DNA from: Pelagicoccus enzymogenes
GTDB lineage: Bacteria; Verrucomicrobiota; Verrucomicrobiia; Opitutales; Opitutaceae
NCBI RefSeq assembly: GCF_014803405.1
Contig: NZ_JACYFG010000036.1
Location: 248,001 to 312,000 of the forward strand
Length of the DNA stretch: 64,000 bases
Reading direction: 5' to 3'
Part shown: in pieces, positions 1 to 9,070 of the stretch
Layout of the letters: every line of letters starts with the position of its first letter
Position numbering within the stretch: position 1 is the stretch's first letter
Made by a program: the position numbers and the translations under genes
Notes under the pieces: model-generated
Told to the model about the DNA's origin: nothing
Databases searched by the model: none
What the model saw: only the letters and a program-made list of their open reading frames with translations

Positions 1-378
1 TCCGTAGCGCTTCAACTGGCTGATCGAGCAGATATTCACCGAGATGCCAGACTCCACCAAGCTGTCGAAGTCTTCAGGTAATTCCTGGGTACTCAGAGAG
101 ATGCGCTGCGGCTCGATACCTGCGGCGATCGCCCGTCTAACCTCGTAGCCAGAGCTAGCGTCGAAGTGCAGCCCCATAGATGCGAACAAGCGCAAAATAT
201 TGGAGTTCGGACTCGCCTTCATGGCATAACGGGCCGTCAATCCGTAAGCATTGGGAAAGGCCAGAACCTTGGCCGCGCTCTCGCGCAAGGCAGCTTCGCT
301 GTAAACGTAGCAGGGCGTTCCAACCTTGCTCTGGATTTGTTCCGCGAGTTCGCGGTCGATGAAATTCTTTGCACTCAT
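1..378 (-). CDS. lysA: diaminopimelate decarboxylase-like, partial (3' end beyond left edge)
   Basis: This gene reads leftward and leaves the window, so only about 126 N-terminal residues are present, starting [14 protein letters not shown] at an ATG (complement of 376-378). The segment YAMKASPN carries the lysine (about residue 54) that binds PLP in fold-type III decarboxylases, and [13 protein letters not shown] follows at the usual distance as the next barrel motif. This is typical of the LysA/ornithine/carboxynorspermidine decarboxylase superfamily. LysA, which makes lysine from meso-diaminopimelate, is the likeliest member; the C-terminal half that would separate LysA from relatives is missing. 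It lies 58 bp downstream of menB and is probably the last visible gene of the lpxK-to-lysA cluster. Confidence 0.8.
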   Translation of the reverse strand, partial: MSAKNFIDRELAEQIQSKVGTPCYVYSEAALRESAAKVLAFPNAYGLTARYAMKASPNSNILRLFASMGLHFDASSGYEVRRAIAAGIEPQRISLSTQELPEDFDSLVESGISVNICSISQLKRYG

Positions 379-436
379 TGTATCAAAATTCTGGTGGCGC
401 GGCTTCTCAGAAGAACGCTGTAACGCTTGTCGATCC

Positions 437-1273
437 TTACGGCATCCAAGGATACTTCGAGAAGTCCGGCTTGCGCTTCTCTAGGAAGGATCGTTTCCCT
501 TCGGTGCCCTCTTCGGTCATGTAGTAGAGGTAGGTCGCATTACCCGCCAACTCTTGAATGCCTGCCTGGCCGTCCAAATCCGCATTGAAGGCCGACTTCA
601 AGCAACGGATAGCTGTGGGACTGTGCTGCAGCACCTCGCGAGCCCACTTTACCCCTTCCGCCTCAAGTTGCTCCACGGGAACGACAGCGTTGACCAATCC
701 CATGTCCAAAGCCTCCTGAGCATTGTACTGGCGGCAGGTGTACCAAATTTCACGAGCCTTCTTTTGACCCACCATGCGAGCAAGGAAGCTGGCGCCAAAG
801 CCTCCATCGAAGCTGCCGACGCGCGGACCTGTCTGCCCGAAAATCGCGTTATCCGCAGCGATCGTCATATCGCAAATCACGTGCAAGACGTGCCCTCCGC
901 CGATGGCATAGCCGGCCACCAAGGAGATCACGACCTTAGGGATCGAGCGAATCATCTTCTGCAGGTCCAGAACGTTGAGACGCGGAACCCCATCGTCCCC
1001 CACATAGCCAGCATGCCCACGCACGCTCTGGTCTCCACCGGAACAGAAGGCGTATTTGCCATCCGTGTGCGGGCCAGCTCCGGTGAGCAGAATGACGCCG
1101 ATTGACTGGTCCTCACGAGCATCGCAGAAGGCGTGAAACATTTCGTTCACAGTTTGCGGACGAAACGCGTTTCGCTTTTCCGGCCGGTTGATAGTGATCT
1201 TCGCGATACCGTTCCACTTGTGGTAGAGGATATCGTGGTACTCATTGACGGCTTGCCATTCTGCTTGAGACAT
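437..1273 (-). CDS. menB: 1,4-dihydroxy-2-naphthoyl-CoA synthase
   Basis: Converts o-succinylbenzoyl-CoA to 1,4-dihydroxy-2-naphthoyl-CoA in menaquinone synthesis. The 278-residue protein is the normal family length and has the crotonase fold: [11 protein letters not shown] near the N-terminus, the oxyanion-hole segment [11 protein letters not shown], the core [20 protein letters not shown], and [13 protein letters not shown], which is characteristic of MenB rather than enoyl-CoA hydratases. The C-terminus [11 protein letters not shown] is also MenB-like. It sits between the pseudouridine synthase (60 bp upstream) and lysA on the same strand. No other men gene is nearby, so the pathway is dispersed. 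Its presence indicates that the cell uses menaquinone. Confidence 0.95.
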   Translation of the reverse strand: MSQAEWQAVNEYHDILYHKWNGIAKITINRPEKRNAFRPQTVNEMFHAFCDAREDQSIGVILLTGAGPHTDGKYAFCSGGDQSVRGHAGYVGDDGVPRLNVLDLQKMIRSIPKVVISLVAGYAIGGGHVLHVICDMTIAADNAIFGQTGPRVGSFDGGFGASFLARMVGQKKAREIWYTCRQYNAQEALDMGLVNAVVPVEQLEAEGVKWAREVLQHSPTAIRCLKSAFNADLDGQAGIQELAGNATYLYYMTEEGTEGKRSFLEKRKPDFSKYPWMP

Positions 1274-1333
1274 AGGGGCCGGATTCTGGGATCAGAAGGC
1301 CTTGCTGCAAGCACGAAGCGTCACCGCGGCTCC

Positions 1334-2260
1334 CTAGAGAAATGCTTGAAAGTCGGCCGGCGGCTTGGCCTCGAGCTCGAGTTCCTTCTCGGTCAGTGGG
1401 TGGACAAACTTCAAATAACAGCTGTGCAACATCACGCGCTCCGGCTGCTTGGCCAGCTTGGGCAGGGGCTTGTAGCCGTAAACCGTGTCCCCAAGAATGA
1501 TGTGTCGGATGCTCTTCAGGTGGACGCGTATTTGATGAGTACGCCCCGTGTGAATACGACAACGGAGCAGGCAATATCCCTTGTCCGCGAAGGCTTTCAC
1601 GAGGGTCCAATCCGTCTTCGCCTCCCGAGCCCGACCTCTGCCCTCGAAACCGACTCGCATCTTGTGCCGCTGGTTCGGGTTGCGTTCGATCGGCCTGTCC
1701 ACCGTTCCGCTCATCAATTCAGGTACCCCGCACCCTAGCGCGAGATATTCTTTGACCAAGGAACGCGACTGAAACAATTCGCTCAAAGCGCGATGGGCCA
1801 CATCCGTTTTCGCCGCCATAATCAGTCCCGAGGTCTCGCGATCAAGCCGATGCACGATACCCGGTCGCTCAATGCCCCCAATGCCACTCAGCTGTCCCGC
1901 GCAATGGTGCAGCAAACCATGCGCAAGCGTTGGTTCAGCTGGGCCCGCACCCGGGTGAACGACGAGACCGGCAGGCTTGTTTACAACAACCATGTGCTCG
2001 TCTTCATGAATCACCTCTAGATTCATGTCTATCGGCGACATATCGAGCTTCTCCACACGCGGCATGGCGAACTCGACCACGTCTCCTTCCGACAATTTGG
2101 TCTTCTTTTCGATAGCCTTTCCGTCGACCTTTACCAAGCCAGCTTCGAATGCCCGTTGAAAATCCGAACGGCTGTGGTCCGGAAATGCATCGGATAGCAT
2201 CTTGTCAATTCGAGCCTTGTAGACTCCTTCGGGAACTTCCCAGCTTATGGTTTCGCTCAT
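1334..2260 (-). CDS. rluD: RluA-family 23S rRNA pseudouridine synthase (RluD type)
   Basis: A 308-residue protein with an N-terminal S4 RNA-binding domain (about residues 10-70, with RIDKMLSDAFPDHSRSDFQR and VKVDGKAIEKKTKLSEGD) followed by the RluA catalytic domain. The catalytic motif HRLDRETSGL holds the nucleophilic aspartate, and RIHTGRTHQIRVHL is the conserved substrate-binding segment. S4 plus catalytic domain at this length fits RluD, which modifies helix 69 of 23S rRNA; RluC cannot be excluded without alignment. Its ATG overlaps the stop of the upstream deaminase-like gene by 4 bp, which points to translational coupling. Confidence 0.88.
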   Translation of the reverse strand: MSETISWEVPEGVYKARIDKMLSDAFPDHSRSDFQRAFEAGLVKVDGKAIEKKTKLSEGDVVEFAMPRVEKLDMSPIDMNLEVIHEDEHMVVVNKPAGLVVHPGAGPAEPTLAHGLLHHCAGQLSGIGGIERPGIVHRLDRETSGLIMAAKTDVAHRALSELFQSRSLVKEYLALGCGVPELMSGTVDRPIERNPNQRHKMRVGFEGRGRAREAKTDWTLVKAFADKGYCLLRCRIHTGRTHQIRVHLKSIRHIILGDTVYGYKPLPKLAKQPERVMLHSCYLKFVHPLTEKELELEAKPPADFQAFL

Positions 2261-3252
2261 GATACGATTGCCGCGTCGATTTGGGCTATGTATTCGCGTT
2301 TCAACGACGAATCGAGCTGAGAGTGCTCAAACCCGTTCTTGGCGAATTGGCCGAGCTCCTTGCGAGAAAAGCCTAGCCCATTTGCCAAAGCCCGGTACTC
2401 GTCAAGAATGTCGTTCGCGAAACAAAGAGGATCGTCCGTACTGATGGTGCAAACCACGCCCGCATTGACCAATTCACGCAAGGAGTGATCTTCCAAGGCT
2501 GGAAACACACCCAATTTCACATTGCTCAACGGACAAACATCCAAGATCACTCCTTCGTCAGCCAAACGCTTTACCAAGACCTTGTCCTCCACTGCCCGCA
2601 CTCCATGCTGAATGCGGCGAGAACCAAGCGTGTCCAGAGCTTCGTAGATCTTGTCCGGCCCGCCGAATTCCCCCGCGTGGCACTTGATGATTTTTCCCGC
2701 GTCGCGACAACGTTTCCAAAGTGGCGGCGTCCAGTCTTCCAACGCATGCCACTCTTGCCCATGCAGGTCTATGCCGTCGAGCTCATCCCACTCGTGCAGC
2801 TTCTCGAAAACCGGACGCATCACTTCCGTGCAACCATTTCGTACCATGCCGCCAATTACCTTCACCTCCAGGCCTTCCGGAGCTGCGGACTTGATCGCTG
2901 AGATAATCTCCGGCCCATCCACGCCGATAAACTCGATCATGTGAAGATGGAAGCTGGTCTCGACGTATTTGATATTCAACGACACCATCTTCTCGAACAT
3001 GCGCTTGCAGGCGAGATGGTAACGTTCTGCAGAATTAAACCACACGATCGCGTGATCGATCAGCAAATTCTCGAATTCGACGAATCCTGGATAGCGGTAG
3101 CCGGGCGTTCGAAACTCTGGAGTAGCAGGAAAACGCTCTCCGTCCAGCTCGTTGAGAAGCTCATAAGGCAGAGCTCCTTCAACGTGCAAGTGCGTCTCCG
3201 TTTTTGGGATACGCCGTATAAAGTCTTCTAGTTCAGACTGAGCTTCGCTCAT
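2257..3252 (-). CDS. adenosine deaminase family protein
   Basis: A 331-residue metal-dependent amidohydrolase. All zinc and catalytic positions of the adenosine/AMP deaminase family are visible: TETHLHVEG (HxH pair), KCHAGE (His and catalytic Glu), RRIQHGVRA (His) and STDDPLCF (Asp pair). Substrates known for the family include adenosine, adenine and some 6-substituted purines; which one applies here cannot be read from the motifs. It overlaps the pseudouridine synthase by 4 bp and starts 1 bp after the M29 peptidase ends, so the three are almost certainly co-transcribed. A role in purine salvage is inferred. Confidence 0.85.
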   Translation of the reverse strand: MSEAQSELEDFIRRIPKTETHLHVEGALPYELLNELDGERFPATPEFRTPGYRYPGFVEFENLLIDHAIVWFNSAERYHLACKRMFEKMVSLNIKYVETSFHLHMIEFIGVDGPEIISAIKSAAPEGLEVKVIGGMVRNGCTEVMRPVFEKLHEWDELDGIDLHGQEWHALEDWTPPLWKRCRDAGKIIKCHAGEFGGPDKIYEALDTLGSRRIQHGVRAVEDKVLVKRLADEGVILDVCPLSNVKLGVFPALEDHSLRELVNAGVVCTISTDDPLCFANDILDEYRALANGLGFSRKELGQFAKNGFEHSQLDSSLKREYIAQIDAAIVS

Positions 3253-3253
3253 G

Positions 3254-4369
3254 CTACTTTGCTACCAAGTTATTGGGGTTGAGCGACAACAGCTCGTCTG
3301 TTACGAACAAGCCGTCCTTGCGAATCAAAACGTCGTCAAACCAAATTTCACCACCGCCGTATTCGGGACGCTGGATGCAAACCATATCCCAATGCACCTG
3401 CGACTTGTTGCCATTGTCCGCATCTTCATAGGCCTGCCCTGGAGTAAAATGGAAGGATCCCGATATCTTTTCGTCGAACAGGATATCCCGCATCGGCTCC
3501 TTGATGTACGGGTTGAAACCGATCGCAAACTCACCGATATAACGGGCGCCCTTGTCCGAATCTAGGATTTCGTTGAGACGCTTCGTATTGTTCGAGGTGG
3601 CTTCTACGATACGTCCTTTCTTGAACTCAAGTCGTATGTCGTCGAACGATACCCCTTGGTAAACGGAAGGAGCGTTGTACTGCAAAACACCTTCCACGCT
3701 GTCGATGACTGGACAGGAGAACACCTCTCCATCCGGAATGTTGTGGGTGCCCACGCAGGCTACCCCACCTATTCCCTTGATTGAGAACTTCAAGTCAGTG
3801 CCCGGTCCTTTCAAATGGACGCGATCCGTTGCCTTCATCAAGGCGGCGAGAGCATCGCTGCCCTTCTTCATGCGGGAATAGTCGAGATTGCAGACCTTGA
3901 AGAAAAAATCTTCGAAGGCTTCCGAACTCATCATGGCTTGCTGCGCCATGGCGGAGGTCGGCCAACGCAGGACGCACCACTTGGTCTTGTTTACCCTCCA
4001 GTCGAGAACCGGCTTCATGACTTGGGACACGAGCTGGGCCTGCTCGCTAGGAACGTCTGAAGCTTCGAAAATATTGTTGGACCCACGCAGAGCGATGTAG
4101 GCATCCATGTTCTTCATACGCTGCAGCTCTATGGCGCTTTGGATACGCAACGACTCCTCCGTGGTCTCCAGAGAGAGCTCCCGATTGACGCGGGCGTGGT
4201 TGAGATTCACATACGGAATAGCTCCAATTTCACGAGCTGAGCGAATGAGTTCGACGATGATTTCATCAGGCACGTCAAACGCGTCGATGAGGACCCGCTC
4301 TCCTTCCTTCAAATTTGTGGAATAGCGCGTCAGGTTTTTGGCCAATTGCGAAAGGCGTGGATCGATCAT
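3254..4369 (-). CDS. M29-family aminopeptidase
   Basis: The protein begins [20 protein letters not shown], typical of the M29 (AmpS/AmpT, thermophilic) aminopeptidases. An upstream in-frame ATG would add 12 residues ([12 protein letters not shown]) but the shorter start matches the family better. Characteristic later segments are [65 protein letters not shown] and [15 protein letters not shown], which supply the conserved Glu, His and Asp metal ligands of the family. It removes N-terminal residues from peptides and is cytoplasmic (no signal peptide). It follows lpxK by 60 bp and runs into the deaminase gene with a 1-bp gap. Confidence 0.88.
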   Translation of the reverse strand: MIDPRLSQLAKNLTRYSTNLKEGERVLIDAFDVPDEIIVELIRSAREIGAIPYVNLNHARVNRELSLETTEESLRIQSAIELQRMKNMDAYIALRGSNNIFEASDVPSEQAQLVSQVMKPVLDWRVNKTKWCVLRWPTSAMAQQAMMSSEAFEDFFFKVCNLDYSRMKKGSDALAALMKATDRVHLKGPGTDLKFSIKGIGGVACVGTHNIPDGEVFSCPVIDSVEGVLQYNAPSVYQGVSFDDIRLEFKKGRIVEATSNNTKRLNEILDSDKGARYIGEFAIGFNPYIKEPMRDILFDEKISGSFHFTPGQAYEDADNGNKSQVHWDMVCIQRPEYGGGEIWFDDVLIRKDGLFVTDELLSLNPNNLVAK

Positions 4370-4429
4370 GCCTACTCTACGAATGTATTTCCCTCCACGT
4401 TGCAACGCTTTAGGTGAAGGAGTTGGAAG

Positions 4430-5641
4430 CTAGACAGTTAGTTTACGCTCTACCTTTTCCGTAAAGCAAACGCGAGACACCGCCTCCTCGAAGTCGTCCG
4501 CCCCTCGCATGATGTCAATCTCGAGCCTTAGATAGTAGAGCGGAATGGAAAAGGAAATCGTGTCCGGAATACGCACTGCGTCCTTCTCCGTGGTAACGAT
4601 AAACTCCAAGCCAGCAGCCTTCGCTTCGTCCACGATCTCCAGCAACTCGTTAGCGTCGAAGCGGTGATGATCCGTGAAGCGTCGCGTGTAGAGGAGATTG
4701 GCCCCAAGGTTTCTCAAAAATCCCTCGAAGCTCTGCGGCACTGCAATTCCGCTGAAGGCTCCGATGCGACGGTTCTTCAATTCCGTCAACTCGCGCCGTT
4801 GCGAGCCGTTCACCTCCTGCAGGTACTGCGGCCGGTGGGCGCACTCGATGACGTCAACCCCAGGATTGTGCTTCTGGATCAAGGCTTCGAGCTCTGGGTC
4901 CGGACGTCCATCTGACTTGGTCAAGAAGACATAGGATGCCCGCTTCAAGTGACGCACCGGCTCGCGAAGAATGCCGCGCGGCAGCAGCTTCCGGTTACCA
5001 AAGGGATTGCTTTTGTCGACCAAGAGGAGATTCAAGCGGCCTTTAAGAGGCAAGTACTGCATTCCATCGTCCAATATCAAGGTGTCGCAGCCGAACTTCT
5101 TGATCGCGTAGGAACCACTCTTGACGCGATCCTTGTCGACGAGAACAACCACTCCAGGCAAGTTCTTGGCGAGCATGAAAGGCTCGTCGCCAGCCAACTC
5201 AGAATCGAGCAAGACCTTCTTGCCATCGCTGACGATCTTGGGTGGCGGCGCAGCGGCGCCTGTCACGTAGGTTCTCCAAAGTCTGGCCTTCAAAGTCTCC
5301 TTCTTGACCGTCTTGCTCTTGTAGCCACGGCTAAGAATAGCCACTTTCCGTCCCCGTTTGTGCAAGGAGCGAGCGAACTTTTCTACCACCGGCGTCTTGC
5401 CCGTTCCGCCAACCGTCAAGTTTCCCACAACCACCACTAGACAACCGAGGGGTTGATCCTTGAGGATACGGTTGCGGTAAAGGAAAAACCGCAAATGTAC
5501 CAAGGCCCCGAATACAAACGACAGGGTTCGCAGCAGGATCTTGAAGGCGACCGCGCGCTTGCCTCGCCGACGGTCGTTGACCACTTCCACCGCGAACTCC
5601 TCGAGCTGATTGAGCATGCGCTTCCTGTTGCTGCTACTCAT
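4430..5641 (-). CDS. lpxK: tetraacyldisaccharide 4'-kinase
   Basis: Adds the 4'-phosphate of lipid A at the inner face of the cytoplasmic membrane. The 403-residue protein has the LpxK signature [18 protein letters not shown] (Walker A, about residues 69-86), then [13 protein letters not shown] and [15 protein letters not shown], and the late segment [15 protein letters not shown], whose histidines and aspartates are conserved in LpxK. The N-terminus is longer and more basic than in E. coli, with a probable membrane-associated helix ([19 protein letters not shown]). It heads the leftward cluster and is divergent from topB. With lpxA at 38274-39068 and the LptF/G permease at 12578 it shows that the cell makes lipopolysaccharide. 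Confidence 0.93.
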   Translation of the reverse strand: MSSSNRKRMLNQLEEFAVEVVNDRRRGKRAVAFKILLRTLSFVFGALVHLRFFLYRNRILKDQPLGCLVVVVGNLTVGGTGKTPVVEKFARSLHKRGRKVAILSRGYKSKTVKKETLKARLWRTYVTGAAAPPPKIVSDGKKVLLDSELAGDEPFMLAKNLPGVVVLVDKDRVKSGSYAIKKFGCDTLILDDGMQYLPLKGRLNLLLVDKSNPFGNRKLLPRGILREPVRHLKRASYVFLTKSDGRPDPELEALIQKHNPGVDVIECAHRPQYLQEVNGSQRRELTELKNRRIGAFSGIAVPQSFEGFLRNLGANLLYTRRFTDHHRFDANELLEIVDEAKAAGLEFIVTTEKDAVRIPDTISFSIPLYYLRLEIDIMRGADDFEEAVSRVCFTEKVERKLTV

Positions 5642-5940
5642 TCGCTCGTATCAAAAACGGTTAAATCGGCTGTGCCACATTGTCATAAAACGCCCATGCT
5701 TAGACACCCCGTCCCAGCTCGCCAAGACCAATCGCCCGCGTCCGCGAATTGAACCCTTAGCTGCCGCCCGCTTCCAAAATTGTACTTGCAAGCCTCCGAT
5801 TTTGTCCTCATCGACCGAAAAATAGCGACCTTTGCCACCCTCCAACCGCTCAAACGGAGCGAAAGGGAGCAAAAATCGCAAGCGTCGCACCTCTCGACCT
5901 CGAAAATCCAACCAACGTCTTACCAAGTACACTATATATA
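5642..5940. promoter_or_regulatory. divergent lpxK / topB intergenic region
   Basis: This 299-bp gap must hold promoters for both lpxK (minus) and topB (plus). The AT-rich run TACACTATATATA directly precedes the topB ATG, and TACACT at 5928-5933 is placed like a -10 box for a transcript with almost no leader. No Shine-Dalgarno sequence is visible before topB. An open frame of 93 codons crosses the gap on the minus strand (5651-5932, beginning MYLVRRWLDFRGREV), but it has no recognisable motif and I do not call it a gene. Confidence 0.4.
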
Positions 5941-8481
5941 ATGAAGTCTCTCGTCATCGCGGAAAAACCGAGCGTCGCTCGCGACCTTTGCAAAGCAGTC
6001 GGCGGAAAATTCGCCAAGCACGACGAGTACTTCGAGAGCGACGAATACGTTATCACCTCCGCAGTGGGCCACATCGTCGAGCTCTGCATGCCGGAAGACT
6101 ACGACAAGCGCGACGCCTTCTGGAGACTGGCGAACCTCCCCATCATTCCCGAGCAGTTCAAGCTCAAGCCGATCGAAAAGACCGAGTCCAAGTTCAAGTC
6201 CATCAAGAAGCTGATGAAACGGAAGGACATCGGAACCGTGATCAACGCCTGTGACGCGGGTCGCGAAGGTGAGCTGATTTTCTCTTACGTCTACAAGCTG
6301 ACCAAGTCGAAGCTCCCAGTAAAGCGACTCTGGATGCTGTCCATGACGCCAGCCGCGATTCGCCAGGCGTTCAAGGACCTGCGGGACGGCGAGGAGATGC
6401 AAAACTTGGCCGACGCCGCGCAATCCCGCTCCGAAGCGGATTGGCTGATCGGCATCAATTGCACGCGTGGCGTCACCAAGCGCCTCTACGGCTCACGGGC
6501 AGGGAACGTCGCCGGCGTCGGCCGCGTACAAACTCCGACCCTCGCAATCGTCGTCGAGCGCGAACGCCTCATCGAGTCATTCGAGCCCCGCGACTACTGG
6601 CGCATCGTCACCGACTTCGGCATCACCAACGGGAGCTACCAAGGCGTTTACCAAAAGCCCGACTTCAAGAAAGGCGACGACGAGCACAACCGCATCGACC
6701 GCATCTGGGACGAGGAGGAGGCCAACAAAATCGCTGCGGCTCTCGAAGGGAACCCTGGCGCTCTCGTAAGCGAGGAAAAGAAAAAGTCCCGCCAGGCCGC
6801 ACAACGTCTCTACGATCTGACCACCCTGCAGCGCGAGGCCAACAACCGCTTCGGATTCTCGGCGCGACGCACCTTGCAGCTCGCCCAGTCGCTGTACGAA
6901 AAGCACAAGATGATCACCTATCCGCGTACCGACTCACGAGCGCTGCCGGAAGACTATCCCGATACGGTTCGCAGCACGCTCAAGAACCTGGAGTCCTCGC
7001 TCGGTGAAATCGCGACCCGCCCTGTATCCAACAATTGGATAAACCCCAAAGACAAGAGAGTCTTCAACAACAAGCAAGTTTCCGATCACTTTGCGATCAT
7101 CCCAACGCCTGATTCCCAGAAAAAGCTCAACGACGACGAAGCGAAGATCTACGACATGATCAGCCGCCGCTTCGTGTCTATCTTCTACCCCAGCGCCGAG
7201 TTCAACGTGACCACTCGTATCAGCGAGGTCCAAGGGCACAACTTCAAGACCGAGGGCAAGGTCCTCGTCTCGCCCGGTTGGCTAGAAGTCTATGGCAAAA
7301 GCGTAACCGTAGCAGGAGTGGACGACACTCTCCCCGCCCTTTCGGAACAGGACGGAGAGCCAGCCAAGGCTCAAGTCGAAGGCTACGAAAAGATTGCCGA
7401 GCAAACCAAGCCGCCTCCCCGCTACACGGAAGCTACCCTTCTCTCAGCCATGGAAGGAGCCGGCAAGCTCGTCGAGGACGACGAACTCGCGGATGCCATG
7501 AAGGAAGGTGGCCTCGGCACGCCAGCCACGCGAGCCCAGATCATCGAACGACTGATCGCCGAACGCTACATAGAGCGCGACCACCGGGCCCTTTGCCCAA
7601 CCCCTAAGGCCGAGACGCTACTCGACTTCCTTACCTGCATCAACGCAGAGGTCCTTACCAAACCGGAGCTTACCGGAGAGTGGGAATACAAGCTACACAA
7701 GATCGAAGACGGCGAATTGGACCGGGAGGTTTTCGTAAAGGAAATCATCGGCATGACCGAAAAGATCGTAGATAGCATCAAGAACTTCCAGGAGAACGAC
7801 GACGACCTGCTACCCAGCGAGCTCAAGTCTCCCATCGACGGTCAGCCGCTCTTCGAATCCATGCGAGCCTTCAAGACCAAGGGCGACAAGAAGCCCGAGG
7901 AGGGCGAAAAGGACACTCGCTTCGCGATCTACAAGATCATCGGCAACCGCAAGATGGAAGTCGAAGAACTTAAGGAATTGCTGGAAAAAGGAAAAGTCGG
8001 CCCCATCGACAACTTCCGCTCCAAGTCCGGCAAGCCCTACAGCGCCAACCTCTATCTCGATCCAGAGACCCACCGCGTCAAATTCGACTTCGGAAACGGC
8101 GACGGCGACAGCGGAACAGTGGACTTCTCCACAATGACCCCCGTGGCAAAATGCCCGCGCACTGGAGGCGACGTTTTCGAAACCCCTGCCGCCTATGTGG
8201 TACGCGTGATGGAAGGCGACAAGGAAACGACCCCGATCCGCGTGAGCCGCAAGATCCTCGACCGCGAAATCCCGCTCGAACAAATGATGAAGCTGCTGAC
8301 CGACGGGAAGACCGACCTGCTCGACAAGTTCTGGTCCAAACGCACCAAGCGCCCCTTCGACGCCTACTTGACCCTGCAAAAGAGCGGACAGACCAAATTC
8401 GAATTTCCTCCGCGGGCGGCAAAGAAAGCCACCAAAAAGGCGGCCAAGAAAGCAGCCAAAAAGGTCGCCGAAACCGACTGA
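5941..8481 (+). CDS. topB: DNA topoisomerase III (type IA)
   Basis: An 846-residue type IA topoisomerase that relaxes or decatenates DNA through a single-strand break. The Toprim domain begins MKSLVIAEKPSVARDLCKA, with DAGREGELIFSYVY as the metal-binding segment, and the nucleophile is Tyr327 in KMITYPRTDSR. The start and overall order resemble TopB rather than TopA. After the core come two C-terminal Toprim-repeat copies (GKVGPIDNFRSKSGKPYSAN and KTDLLDKFWSKRTKRPFDAY) instead of zinc ribbons, then a lysine/alanine tail (KKATKKAAKKAAKK) likely to bind DNA non-specifically. It stands alone, divergent from lpxK, and ends just before a strong hairpin. Confidence 0.9.
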   Translation: MKSLVIAEKPSVARDLCKAVGGKFAKHDEYFESDEYVITSAVGHIVELCMPEDYDKRDAFWRLANLPIIPEQFKLKPIEKTESKFKSIKKLMKRKDIGTVINACDAGREGELIFSYVYKLTKSKLPVKRLWMLSMTPAAIRQAFKDLRDGEEMQNLADAAQSRSEADWLIGINCTRGVTKRLYGSRAGNVAGVGRVQTPTLAIVVERERLIESFEPRDYWRIVTDFGITNGSYQGVYQKPDFKKGDDEHNRIDRIWDEEEANKIAAALEGNPGALVSEEKKKSRQAAQRLYDLTTLQREANNRFGFSARRTLQLAQSLYEKHKMITYPRTDSRALPEDYPDTVRSTLKNLESSLGEIATRPVSNNWINPKDKRVFNNKQVSDHFAIIPTPDSQKKLNDDEAKIYDMISRRFVSIFYPSAEFNVTTRISEVQGHNFKTEGKVLVSPGWLEVYGKSVTVAGVDDTLPALSEQDGEPAKAQVEGYEKIAEQTKPPPRYTEATLLSAMEGAGKLVEDDELADAMKEGGLGTPATRAQIIERLIAERYIERDHRALCPTPKAETLLDFLTCINAEVLTKPELTGEWEYKLHKIEDGELDREVFVKEIIGMTEKIVDSIKNFQENDDDLLPSELKSPIDGQPLFESMRAFKTKGDKKPEEGEKDTRFAIYKIIGNRKMEVEELKELLEKGKVGPIDNFRSKSGKPYSANLYLDPETHRVKFDFGNGDGDSGTVDFSTMTPVAKCPRTGGDVFETPAAYVVRVMEGDKETTPIRVSRKILDREIPLEQMMKLLTDGKTDLLDKFWSKRTKRPFDAYLTLQKSGQTKFEFPPRAAKKATKKAAKKAAKKVAETD

Positions 8482-8490
8482 TCCATTCTC

Positions 8491-8524
8491 AAAAGGCCGT
8501 CCTCTCCCAAGGGCGGCCTTATTC
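8491..8524 (+). terminator. rho-independent terminator after topB
   Basis: AAGGCCGTCC (8493-8502) pairs with GGGCGGCCTT (8511-8520) around an 8-nt loop, giving a 10-bp GC-rich stem with one G-U pair and a short T-rich stretch after it. It lies 12 bp after the topB stop. The A run before the left arm means it may also end transcripts coming from the minus-strand gene that stops at 8527. Confidence 0.75.
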
Positions 8525-8526
8525 GC

Positions 8527-8847
8527 TTAGGATACGATCATCGGATCGATCGCGCTGGTCATGAACGTAAAAATCGAGAGCAGCGTTGTCGCCATGGAGT
8601 ACTTCCAATCGTCTGAACGCTTCACCACGAGGTAAGCGATTCCGGCGCCGAGCAACCCATTGGCCAAGAGTTGCGAGCCCGCCAGCAGGGCGATGGTGTC
8701 ATAGCCAAGCGAGTTCGACTCAGCCAGAACGTAGAAACAGGAGGAAATCGCCTTCAAAATTCCGAACACGACCGCTGGTAAAACGATCTTTTTGCTCTGA
8801 TACGCGATGACGGCGAGAATGATGAGAAACAATAGGCTGAGCAGCAT
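8527..8847 (-). CDS. small hypothetical membrane protein
   Basis: A 106-residue protein that I do not recognise. It has about three hydrophobic stretches: LLSLLFLIILAVIAY at the N-terminus, IVLPAVVFGILKAISSCFYV in the first half, and LLAGSQLLANGLLGAGIAYL, then a polar loop (KRSDDWKYS) and a last weakly hydrophobic stretch. It is likely an inner-membrane protein. It ends within the shared hairpin downstream of topB, and the closest gene upstream on the same strand is ugd, which has its own terminator, so it probably has its own promoter in 8848-9000. Confidence 0.6.
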   Translation of the reverse strand: MLLSLLFLIILAVIAYQSKKIVLPAVVFGILKAISSCFYVLAESNSLGYDTIALLAGSQLLANGLLGAGIAYLVVKRSDDWKYSMATTLLSIFTFMTSAIDPMIVS

Positions 8848-9000
8848 AATGAATGGAGTTAGAGGAATAGAATGGAAGCTCAGCCTTGCTCATCGGAACC
8901 CTGACCCAAAACCTGAGTTTTCGAAATGAGATCACCCTTGTTTTTACATTTCCACGGAGGATCGCCCCTAGAATTTCGCTAAGTAGCTCTCCCTCAAAGC

Positions 9001-9036
9001 GAAAAGAAAACGCGGACTGCCCAAGGACAGTCCGCG
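9001..9036 (-). terminator. rho-independent terminator after ugd
   Basis: CGCGGACTG (9011-9019) and CAGTCCGCG (9028-9036) form a perfect 9-bp stem with an 8-nt loop. On the minus strand the stem is followed by TTTTCTTTTC (complement of 9001-9010), a classical U-tract. It lies 35 bp after the ugd stop and separates ugd from the small membrane-protein gene. The remainder of 8848-9000 holds nothing I recognise. Confidence 0.88.
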
Positions 9037-9070
9037 CCTGAAATAGAACCGGTCGATGAAAAGACAGGAC

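Noticed and set aside
5651-5932. 93-codon frame between lpxK and topB on the minus strand
   Set aside because: No motif, and it would fill the only place for the two divergent promoters. Conservation in relatives would be needed to accept it.
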